A stretch of 64,000 nt of DNA from JAKFDI01 sp044508835 (lineage in GTDB: Bacteria > Pseudomonadota > Gammaproteobacteria > Burkholderiales > Burkholderiaceae_C): NCBI GenBank assembly GCA_044508835.1, contig JBIQHD010000019.1, positions 27,077-91,076 of the forward strand. Reading direction: 5' to 3'. A program made the translations under genes and the position numbers. The notes under the pieces were generated by a model. It saw only the letters and a list, made by a program, of their open reading frames with translations. It searched no databases and was not told where the DNA came from. Shown here piece after piece: positions 27,295-35,837 of the stretch. How positions within the stretch are numbered: position 1 is the first letter of the stretch; each line of letters opens with the position of its first letter.

Positions 27295-28110
27295 ATGAAT
27301 TTCGCGTCTGAATCGGCCCGCCGTGCGGGCCTCGTGCCCATCCTGGCGGCCGCCTGCGTGCTCGCCGCCTGCGCCTCGAACCCGAAGGACGAGACCGCCG
27401 ACTGGTCAGCCGACAAATTGTATTCAGAGGCCCGCGACGAAAGCGCCGCCGGCGCCTACGACAAGGCGGCCACGCTGTACGAGAAGCTCGAAGGCCGCGG
27501 CGTGGGCACGGTGCTCGCGCAGCAGGCGCAGCTCGAACGAGCCTATGCGCTCTACAAGGCCAACGAGAAGGCGCAGGCCCTGGCCGTCATCGAGCGCTTC
27601 ATCAAGCTCAACCCGACGAGCCCGGCCTTCGACTACGCGCTCTACCTGAAGGGCGTGATCAACTTCAACGACGACCTGGGGCTGTTCGGCAACATCTCGC
27701 GCCAGGACCTGTCCGAGCGCGACCAGCAGGCCTCGCGCGACGCCTACCAGTCGTTCAAGCAGCTCGTCGACCAGTTCCCGAACTCGCGCTACGCCGAAGA
27801 TTCGCGGGTGCGCATGGACTACATCGTCAACTCGCTGGCCAGCTACGAAGTCCACGTGGCGCGCTACTACCTGCGCCGCGGCGCCTACGTCGCCGCCGCC
27901 AACCGCGCGCAGCAGACGGTGCAGGAATTCCAGCAGTCGCCGGCCGCCGAGGAGGCGCTGGCCATCCTGGTGCGCAGCTACGACCGCCTGGGGCTCGAGG
28001 AGCTGCGCGACGACGCCCAGCGGGTGCTGCGCACGAACTATCCCGACAGCGCCTACCTCGCCGGCGCACCGTTTGGCCGCGCCGACAAGCCCTGGTGGCA
28101 GCTCTGGTAG
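27295..28110 (+). CDS. bamD: Outer membrane protein assembly factor BamD
   Basis: BamD is the essential TPR lipoprotein of the BAM complex (ComL in Neisseria). The 271-residue protein has a signal peptide with lipobox LAAC (Cys26), then TPR repeats matching the family: LYSEARDESAAGAYDKAATLYEKLE, the KGVINF segment and PNSRYAEDSRVRMDYI. It is divergent from rluD and converges with the helicase at 28118, seven bases away. It works with BamB encoded at 15289. Confidence 0.96.
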   Translation: MNFASESARRAGLVPILAAACVLAACASNPKDETADWSADKLYSEARDESAAGAYDKAATLYEKLEGRGVGTVLAQQAQLERAYALYKANEKAQALAVIERFIKLNPTSPAFDYALYLKGVINFNDDLGLFGNISRQDLSERDQQASRDAYQSFKQLVDQFPNSRYAEDSRVRMDYIVNSLASYEVHVARYYLRRGAYVAAANRAQQTVQEFQQSPAAEEALAILVRSYDRLGLEELRDDAQRVLRTNYPDSAYLAGAPFGRADKPWWQLW

Positions 28111-28117
28111 CGCGCCG

Positions 28118-30151
28118 CTAGAACGGCATGCGGCTGGCCTGCAAGGCCTCGAGCCAGCCCAGCGCCTCGGCGTGCGTCGCCACCGGCGTCATCGGCGGCA
28201 GCGCGCCGCGCAGGCGCCGGCCGTAGTTCATGCCCGCCATGCGCGGGTCGCAGACCACCAGCAGGCCGCGGTCGTCCTCGCTGCGGATCAGCCGCCCGGC
28301 GCCCTGCTTCAGCGACACCGCCGCCTCGGCGACGAAGTAGTCGGCGAACGGATTGCGGCCCTCCGATTCCAGCCGCTTCACGCGCGCCTCCACCAGCGGA
28401 TCGTTAGGCGGCGGGAACGGCAGCTTGTCGATCAGCACGCACTGCAGCGCGTCGCCCGGCACGTCGATGCCTTCCCAGAAGCTCTGCGACCCCACCAGCA
28501 CGGAGCGCGGCTGGGCCAGGAACTGCTGCATGAGCTGGCGCTTGGGCACCTGGCCCTGGACGAGCACCTGCAGGTCGTCGCCCGCCGCGTCGAAGTCGGC
28601 CTTGAGCGCTTCGCCGATCGCCTGCAGCGCGCGCAGGGTGGTGGTCAGCACGAAGGTGCGCCCGCCCAGGGCGCGCGCGCAGCTCGCGGCCAGCCGGGCG
28701 ACCGCCGCCGGATGGCCGGGCTCGCTCGGCTTGGGCATGCCGCGCGGCACGTACAGCCGCGCGTGGTTCTCGTAGTCGAACGGGCTGCCCACGCGCAGCG
28801 TCGTGGCCTCGTCGAGGCCGGCGGCTTCGGTGAACCACGACAGCCGCTCGTCGTCGCCCAGGGTCGCCGAGGTGAAGATCCAGGCCTTGGGCGCGGCGGC
28901 CATCTGCTCGCGCAGCGCGTCGCGGATGTCCAGCGGCGACTCGATCAGCCGGCACTGGTGCGGCGTGAGGTCGATCCAGCGCACGTTGCCGGTCGCGGCC
29001 GGCTGCGCGAAGCGGTCGGCCAGCGCGGCCAGGCCCGCGGCGCGCTCGCCGAGCTTGGAGAAGTCGGGCGACGTCTCCTCGACCGTCGCCAGCCCTTCGC
29101 GCGCCTCGCGGCAGGCCGCCCCGAGGCCGGCCAGCGCGGCCAGGAAGTCGTCGCGCCCCGCCCGCTCGTCCCAGCGCAGCTTCAGCGTGCCGCGCACTTC
29201 GCGGACCGCGCCGGCGCAGGCGATGCGCAGCTCGCGCGCGGCGCGGTCGCAGGCGGCCGCGAGGTCCTGCCAGGCCACGAGCCCGCGCGCCTGCTGCAGG
29301 CCGGCGGCGAGCATGTCGCGCGCCATGTCGATCACCTGCCCGCTCGACAGCGTGGTGCCGAGGAACTGCACGCCCGCCTCGGCCAGCTGGTGGGCCTCGT
29401 CGAACACCGCCACGTCGACGCTGGGCAGCAGCTCGGCCACGCCGCTGTCGCGCAGCGCCATATCGGCGAAGAAGAGGTGGTGGTTCACGACCACGAGATC
29501 GGCCGCCATGGCGTCGCGCCGGGCCTTCATCACGTGGCACTGGCGGAACTGCGGGCACTCGCTGCCCAGGCAGTTGTCGCGCGAGGAGGTGACGAGCGGG
29601 ATCACGCTGCTGCGCTCGTCCAGGCCGTCGATCTCGGCCAGGTCGCCGCTCGTGGTGGTGTGGGACCACTGCTCGATCTTCGCGAGCGCCCGCACCGCCC
29701 AGCGGTCGGGCAGCTGCGCCGACTGGCGCGCGATGTCGAGCCGGTGCAGGCAGAGGTAGCTGCCGCGCCCCTTGAGCAGCGCGAGCGTGACGGGCAGCTG
29801 CAGCGCGTCGCGCAGCCGCGGCAGGTCGCGCAGGAAGAGCTGGTCCTGCAGGCTCTTCGTGGCCGTGCTGACGAGCGCCCGCCCGCCCGACAGCAGCGTG
29901 GGCACGAGGTAGGCGAAGGTCTTGCCGACGCCGGTGCCGGCCTCGGTGACGAGCGCGCGCCGCCCGTCGATCGCGGCGGCCACGGCCAGCGCCATGTGCA
30001 GCTGCACGTCGCGCCGCACGTAGCGCTCGTCGGCCTGCGCCAGGGCCCCGCCCGGGGCGAAGGCATCGGCCACGGCGCGTTCGAGCGCGGTCAGGGGCGC
30101 GGGCGCGCCCTGCGCCTCCTCGCAGGCTCGCGGGCCCACGGCGGCGTTCAT
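28118..30151 (-). CDS. DinG/YoaA-type ATP-dependent DNA helicase with Fe-S cluster
   Basis: A 677-residue XPD-like superfamily 2 helicase. Walker A is AGTGVGKT (71-78), the DEAH box is at 251-254, and four cysteines (134, 194, 199, 205) are spaced as Fe-S cluster ligands. The C-terminal helicase domain has PFPPPNDPLVEARV and GAGRLIRSEDDRG. This class unwinds DNA 5' to 3' and acts in repair; it is closest in form to YoaA/DinG without an exonuclease domain. It starts inside the stop of the DUF465 gene (ATGA). Confidence 0.92.
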   Translation of the reverse strand: MNAAVGPRACEEAQGAPAPLTALERAVADAFAPGGALAQADERYVRRDVQLHMALAVAAAIDGRRALVTEAGTGVGKTFAYLVPTLLSGGRALVSTATKSLQDQLFLRDLPRLRDALQLPVTLALLKGRGSYLCLHRLDIARQSAQLPDRWAVRALAKIEQWSHTTTSGDLAEIDGLDERSSVIPLVTSSRDNCLGSECPQFRQCHVMKARRDAMAADLVVVNHHLFFADMALRDSGVAELLPSVDVAVFDEAHQLAEAGVQFLGTTLSSGQVIDMARDMLAAGLQQARGLVAWQDLAAACDRAARELRIACAGAVREVRGTLKLRWDERAGRDDFLAALAGLGAACREAREGLATVEETSPDFSKLGERAAGLAALADRFAQPAATGNVRWIDLTPHQCRLIESPLDIRDALREQMAAAPKAWIFTSATLGDDERLSWFTEAAGLDEATTLRVGSPFDYENHARLYVPRGMPKPSEPGHPAAVARLAASCARALGGRTFVLTTTLRALQAIGEALKADFDAAGDDLQVLVQGQVPKRQLMQQFLAQPRSVLVGSQSFWEGIDVPGDALQCVLIDKLPFPPPNDPLVEARVKRLESEGRNPFADYFVAEAAVSLKQGAGRLIRSEDDRGLLVVCDPRMAGMNYGRRLRGALPPMTPVATHAEALGWLEALQASRMPF

Positions 30152-30351
30152 GCGGGTTCGGGCGGGTCGAGTTCGGCCTCGAGGCGCGAGATCTCGTCGC
30201 GCAGCGCCAGCCGGCGCTTCTTCATCCGCTGCAGGCCGAGCTCGTCGGCGGGCACCTGGCCGGCGAGGCGGTCGATCAGGCCGTCGAGGTCGGCATGCTC
30301 GATGCGCATTTCGATCAACCGCCGGGGCAGCGAATGCAGGTTGTCGTCCAT
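30148..30351 (-). CDS. DUF465 (YdcH) family small protein
   Basis: A 67-residue helical protein of the YdcH/DUF465 family, with the typical HADLDGLIDRL start and KKRRLALRDEISRLEAEL end. It probably forms a helical hairpin. Its function is unknown. It overlaps the helicase gene by four bases and so is co-translated with it. A minus-strand TATAAT at 30390-30395 is its likely promoter element. Confidence 0.85.
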   Translation of the reverse strand: MDDNLHSLPRRLIEMRIEHADLDGLIDRLAGQVPADELGLQRMKKRRLALRDEISRLEAELDPPEPA

Positions 30352-30389
30352 TGCTTCGCGAATTTGGCGCGATGGGAAGGAGGCGAACG

Positions 30390-30397
30390 ATTATAGT
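30390..30397. promoter_or_regulatory. Overlapping divergent -10 elements
   Basis: The same bases read TATAAT on the minus strand (30390-30395, for the DUF465-helicase pair) and TATAGT on the plus strand (30392-30397, for the PP2C gene). Neither has a convincing -35. The plus-strand start would fall near 30404, only about two bases before the first PP2C start codon, so that message may be leaderless or use the ATG at 30415. Confidence 0.5.
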
Positions 30398-30405
30398 TTT
30401 CGGCC

Positions 30406-31176
30406 ATGGTCACCATGACTTCCCAAGGCTACCGCCTCGCCGCAGCCACCGGCATTCACCGTGGTGATCGCGCCTACCAGCAGGACCAGGTCCAGATCTT
30501 TCCCCACCACCGCGTGCCCGGGTGCGCGCTGGCGGTCCTGGCCGACGGCATGGGCGGCAAGAGCGGCGGGCGCAAGGCCGCCGACCAGGTCATCCTCACC
30601 GCCCAGCAACTCTTCGAGCGCTATGCGCCGGCGCACGACGACGCCCGCGAGTCGCTCAAGCAGCTCGTGCTGGAAGCGCACCTGATGATCAAGCTGACGG
30701 CCATCACCTCGGAGGAGGAGCCGCACAGCACCGTGGCCGCCTTCATCATCAGCCCGTCGCGCGAATGCGACGTGATCCATGCCGGCGATTCGCGCGTGTA
30801 CCACTTCCGCGGCCCCGACATGGTCAGCCGCACCATCGACCATTCCTTCGTCCAGCGCCTCGTCGACGAAGGCCAGATCACCGAGGACGAAGCCAACGTC
30901 CACCCGCAGTCGAACCTGCTCACCGGCTGCCTGGGCACGACCAATGAGCCGCCGCTCACGGTGGGCCACGTCGACCGCCTCGAGATCGGCGACTCGGTGC
31001 TGGCCTGCAGCGACGGCCTGTGGCACTACTTCACGCCACGCGAGCTCGGGGCGATCGTGAACGCCCTGCCCGTGCGCGAGGCGAGCGAGATGCTCGTCGG
31101 CAAGGCGCGCCAGCGCGCCAAGGGCGGCGGCGACAACCTGTCGCTGGCCCTGATCCGGATCGAGCCGCTGAGCTGA
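30406..31176 (+). CDS. PP2C family serine/threonine protein phosphatase
   Basis: A 256-residue PPM/PP2C phosphatase. The metal-binding motifs are present in order: RAYQQDQV near residue 22, LADGMGGKSGG at 46-55 (Asp47), HAGDSRVYHFRG, CSDGLWHYF and GGGDNLSLALI. It should remove phosphate from Ser/Thr of a protein using Mn or Mg. In bacteria such enzymes often pair with a Hanks-type kinase, but no kinase gene is nearby. An alternative start is the ATG at 30415. It faces the small secreted protein gene at 31188. Confidence 0.92.
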   Translation: MVTMTSQGYRLAAATGIHRGDRAYQQDQVQIFPHHRVPGCALAVLADGMGGKSGGRKAADQVILTAQQLFERYAPAHDDARESLKQLVLEAHLMIKLTAITSEEEPHSTVAAFIISPSRECDVIHAGDSRVYHFRGPDMVSRTIDHSFVQRLVDEGQITEDEANVHPQSNLLTGCLGTTNEPPLTVGHVDRLEIGDSVLACSDGLWHYFTPRELGAIVNALPVREASEMLVGKARQRAKGGGDNLSLALIRIEPLS

Positions 31177-31187
31177 ACCGCGCGGCC

Positions 31188-31571
31188 TCAGCCGCCCGGC
31201 ACGGGCGCGGACGCCGCGCCGGACAGCCGCCCTGCGCCGCGGCGGCGCGCGTCGTCGCGGCTGACCTTGCCGCGGATGCTCTGGATGCGCTGCGCCGCGC
31301 GCTCCTTGCGCCGGGCCTCGTCGAGCAGCATCTCCTGCTGGCGCAGGTGGCCGAGCGCCCGGCGGCGCTCGCGGCCGGCGGCATCGAGGCAGGCATTCAC
31401 CAGGAACCTCGCGCGGCACTCCCGCTCGCGCGCAAAGAACGCCTGCTCCACCTCGGCGCGCTCGGCGGCGATGCGCGCGCGCTCGGCCGGCGCGTCGGCG
31501 GCCTGGACGGCGTGGCAGGACGCGGCCGCGCACCAGGCCGCCGCGGCGGCGCACCACAGGCGCGCGGTCAT
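31188..31571 (-). CDS. Small secreted coiled-coil protein, function unknown
   Basis: I do not recognise a named family. The 127-residue product has an Ala/Cys-rich signal peptide (about 1-24, likely cut after AVQA), then a charged helical region (about 27-100, Ala/Glu/Arg-rich, with RECRARFLVNACLDAAG) that predicts a coiled coil, and a basic Gly/Pro-rich tail. Two cysteines in the mature part could form a disulphide. The ATG overlaps the zapE stop by four bases, so it is translated with zapE. A periplasmic structural role is possible but unproven. Confidence 0.7.
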   Translation of the reverse strand: MTARLWCAAAAAWCAAASCHAVQAADAPAERARIAAERAEVEQAFFARERECRARFLVNACLDAAGRERRRALGHLRQQEMLLDEARRKERAAQRIQSIRGKVSRDDARRRGAGRLSGAASAPVPGG

Positions 31572-32665
31572 GTGAGCGAGGTGTCGACCTCGCGCCTGGC
31601 CAGCGCGAGGAATTCGGCCGACTGCATCTCGTTCAGCCGCGAGACGGTGCGCGGGAACTCATGCGCCAGCGGCCCTTCGGCGTAGAGCGCCTCGGGCGGC
31701 ACCTCGGCCGACATGATGAGCTTGACGCGCCGGTCGTACATCACGTCGACCAGCCAGGTGAAGCGCCGCGCCTCGGAGGCCAGCCGCGGCGGCATCTGGG
31801 GCACGTCGGACAGCAGGATGGTGTGGAACTGCGTGGCCAGTTCCAGGTAGTCGTTCTGCGAGCGCGGCCCGCCGCACAGGGTCTTGAAGTCGAACCACAC
31901 CACGCCGCCGGCACGCCGGCGCGCCTGCAGCTCGCGCTGCTCGATGTGCAGCAGCGGGCTTTCGTCGCGCGCCTCGGCGAGGCGGTCGAAGGCCTCGCTC
32001 ATGGCCGCATCGGCCGCGGCGCCCAGCGGCGTGTGGTAGAGCTTCACCTGCTCCAGCGTGCGCCGGCGGTAGTCGACGTTGTTGTCGACGTTCACGACCT
32101 CGAGCTTGTCCTTGAGCAGCTCGATCGCCGGCAGGATGCGGTCGCGGTGCAGGCCGTTGGGGTACAGGCCGTCGGGGTGGAAGTTCGAGGTGGTGACGAT
32201 GCTCACCCGGTTGGCGAACATGGCGTCGAGCAGCCGGTGCAGGATCATCGCGTCCGTCACGTCGGCCACGTGGAACTCGTCGAAGCAGATGAGCCGGAAG
32301 CGCCGCGCCATGCGCCGGCCCAGTTCGTCCAGCGGATTGACCGTGCCCTTGAGCTCCTGCAGCTCGCGGTGCACCTCGCGCATGAACTCGTGGAAGTGCA
32401 GCCGCGTCTTGCGCGTGAGCGGCACGGCGTTGAAGAAGCAGTCCATCAGGAAGCTCTTGCCGCGCCCCACGCCGCCGTACATGTAGACGCCGCGCGGGAT
32501 CGGCGGGTGGCGCAGCCACTTCGTCAGCGGGTTGCTGCGCCGGGCCTTGTAGTCGGCCCATTCGCGCTCGCAGCGCTCGAGCGCGTCGATCGCCCGCAGC
32601 TGCGCGGGATCGCTCTTGAAGCCGCGTTCGGCGAGCGTCTGCTCGTAGAGCTGCCTGACTCCCAA
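31568..32665 (-). CDS. zapE: Cell division protein ZapE (AFG1-like ATPase)
   Basis: An AFG1/ZapE-family P-loop ATPase that associates with the Z-ring in E. coli under stress. The 365-residue protein has Walker A GGVGRGKS (64-71), Walker B LICFDEFHV, and the family segments RTKLHFHEFM-like and VVTTSNFHPDGLYPNGLHR. The frame opens with TTG at 32665 and no ATG follows before the ATPase domain, so a TTG start is proposed. It follows lpd by 13 bases, a neighbourhood shared by many Burkholderiales (odhA-odhB-lpd-zapE). Confidence 0.92.
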   Translation of the reverse strand: MGVRQLYEQTLAERGFKSDPAQLRAIDALERCEREWADYKARRSNPLTKWLRHPPIPRGVYMYGGVGRGKSFLMDCFFNAVPLTRKTRLHFHEFMREVHRELQELKGTVNPLDELGRRMARRFRLICFDEFHVADVTDAMILHRLLDAMFANRVSIVTTSNFHPDGLYPNGLHRDRILPAIELLKDKLEVVNVDNNVDYRRRTLEQVKLYHTPLGAAADAAMSEAFDRLAEARDESPLLHIEQRELQARRRAGGVVWFDFKTLCGGPRSQNDYLELATQFHTILLSDVPQMPPRLASEARRFTWLVDVMYDRRVKLIMSAEVPPEALYAEGPLAHEFPRTVSRLNEMQSAEFLALARREVDTSLT

Positions 32666-32678
32666 GGGACGTGCCCGC

Positions 32679-34106
<1,428 letters not shown>

Positions 34107-34140
34107 CGAATTCACTCCAGTGTGCCGAAGCGAGCGCCGC

Positions 34141-34458
34141 TCAATGCGACAGCTTCAGCGTGACGACGCCGCCCACGATCAATGCCACGCCGAGCGCGCG
34201 GCCCAGCGTCAGGGCATCGCCGAAGAAGGCCACGCCGATCAGGAAGGTGCCCGCGCCGCCGATGCCCGTCCACACCGCGTAGGCGGTGCCGATGGGGATC
34301 TCGCGCTGCGCGAGCCACAGCAGCCAGCCCGACAGGCCCATGGAGACGATCGCGCCGACGATGCCCCAGACCTTGTAGTCGGGCTGCTGCGACAGCTTGA
34401 AGCCCACCGGCCAGCCGATCTCGAACAGGCCGGCCGCCAGCAGGTACAACCACGCCAT
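34141..34458 (-). CDS. SMR family transporter (SugE/Gdx-like)
   Basis: A 105-residue protein with four membrane helices of the small multidrug resistance family. The essential Glu is Glu13 in AGLFEIGWPVGFK. GWLLWLAQREIPIGTAYAVWTGIG matches the GTAYAVWTGIG signature of the SugE/Gdx subgroup, which exports guanidinium or certain quaternary ammonium ions as a dimer. It lies between odhB (13 bases) and lpd (34 bases) on the same strand, so it is likely carried on the same message. No guanidine riboswitch was recognised. Confidence 0.88.
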   Translation of the reverse strand: MAWLYLLAAGLFEIGWPVGFKLSQQPDYKVWGIVGAIVSMGLSGWLLWLAQREIPIGTAYAVWTGIGGAGTFLIGVAFFGDALTLGRALGVALIVGGVVTLKLSH

Positions 34459-34471
34459 CTCGGGGGCCGGC

Positions 34472-35737
34472 TCAGATGTCGAACAGCAGGCGCGCCGGGT
34501 CTTCCAGCGCTTCCTTCATCGCCACCAGCGCGAGCACGGCCTCGCGGCCGTCGATGATGCGGTGGTCGTAGGACATGGCGAGGTAGTTCATCGGGCGCAC
34601 GACGATCTGGCCGTTCTCCACCACCGCGCGGTCCTTGGTGGCGTGCACGCCGAGGATGGCCGACTGCGGCGGGTTGATGATGGGCGTGCTGAGCATGGAG
34701 CCGAACACGCCGCCGTTGCTGATCGAGAACGTGCCGCCGGTCAGGTCGTCGAGCGAGAGCTTGCCGTCGCGCGCCTTGGCGCCGAACTCGGCGATCTTCT
34801 TCTCGATGTCGGCGAAGCTCATCTGGTCGGCGTTACGCAGGATGGGCACCACCAGGCCGCGCGGCGAACCGACCGCGATGCCGATGTCGAAGTAGCCGTG
34901 GTAGACGATGTCGTTGCCGTCGACCGAGGCGTTGACCACCGGGTACTTCTTGAGCGCGGCCACGGCGGCCTTCACGAAGAAGCTCATGAAGCCGATCTTG
35001 ACGCCGTGCTCCTTCTCGAACTTCTCCTGGAAGCGCTTGCGCATCTCGATCACCGGCGCCATGTTCACCTCGTTGAAGGTGGTGAGGATGGCGTTGGTGG
35101 CCTGCGACTGCAGCAGGCGCTCGGCCACGCGCGCGCGCAGGCGGGTCATGGGCACGCGCTGCTCGGGGCGGTCGCCGAGGCTCATGGCCACGGGTGCGGC
35201 CACCGGCGGCAGCGGCTTGGCGGCGGCGGGCGCGGCCGGCGCCTTGGCAGGAGCCGCCGCGGCCTTGGCGCCGCCTTCGAGCGCGCCGAGCACGTCGCCC
35301 TTGGTCACTCGGCCGTCGCGGCCGGTGCCGGGCACGGAGCCGGCGGCGAGTTGGTTGTCGGCCATCAGCTTGGCGGCGGCCGGCATGGCGACGCCGCTCT
35401 TCGCACCACCCGCGGCAGGGGCTGCGGCGGCGGACGCCGGTGCCGCAGCGGGCGTGGCGGCTTCTTTCGCCGCCGGGGGGCTGGCCTGCGCCGTGCCTTC
35501 GGTGTCGATCTTCGCGATCACCTCGTCGGCGACGCAGCTCTCGCCGTCGTTCTTGATGATCTGCGAGAGGACGCCGGCCGCGGGCGCCGGCACCTCGAGC
35601 ACCACCTTGTCGGTCTCGATCTCGACCAGGATCTCATCCATCGCCACGGCCTCGCCGGGCTTCTTCTTCCATTGCAGCAGGGTGGCTTCCGCCACCGATT
35701 CGGAAAGCTGCGGAACCTTGATGTCTACGATTGCCAT
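34472..35737 (-). CDS. odhB: 2-oxoglutarate dehydrogenase E2, dihydrolipoyl succinyltransferase
   Basis: The E2 core of the TCA-cycle 2-oxoglutarate dehydrogenase complex. The 421-residue protein has an N-terminal lipoyl domain (Lys44 in ETDKVVLEVPA), an Ala/Pro linker, the E3-binding domain (AKLMADNQLAAGSVPGTGRDG) and the C-terminal acyltransferase with SYDHRIIDGREAV containing the catalytic His. The start at 35737 is where family similarity begins; the open frame upstream is GC-driven. It is preceded by odhA and followed by the SMR gene and lpd. Confidence 0.96.
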   Translation of the reverse strand: MAIVDIKVPQLSESVAEATLLQWKKKPGEAVAMDEILVEIETDKVVLEVPAPAAGVLSQIIKNDGESCVADEVIAKIDTEGTAQASPPAAKEAATPAAAPASAAAAPAAGGAKSGVAMPAAAKLMADNQLAAGSVPGTGRDGRVTKGDVLGALEGGAKAAAAPAKAPAAPAAAKPLPPVAAPVAMSLGDRPEQRVPMTRLRARVAERLLQSQATNAILTTFNEVNMAPVIEMRKRFQEKFEKEHGVKIGFMSFFVKAAVAALKKYPVVNASVDGNDIVYHGYFDIGIAVGSPRGLVVPILRNADQMSFADIEKKIAEFGAKARDGKLSLDDLTGGTFSISNGGVFGSMLSTPIINPPQSAILGVHATKDRAVVENGQIVVRPMNYLAMSYDHRIIDGREAVLALVAMKEALEDPARLLFDI

Positions 35738-35837
35738 TTGACTTCTCTTGTTTGAATGCGGGCCGCGCGAATCGACCGTCCGGGCGGCGGCCATGGCGGC
35801 GCGGGCGGCGCGCAGCGCCCTGCCCGCGCCCGCCGTG

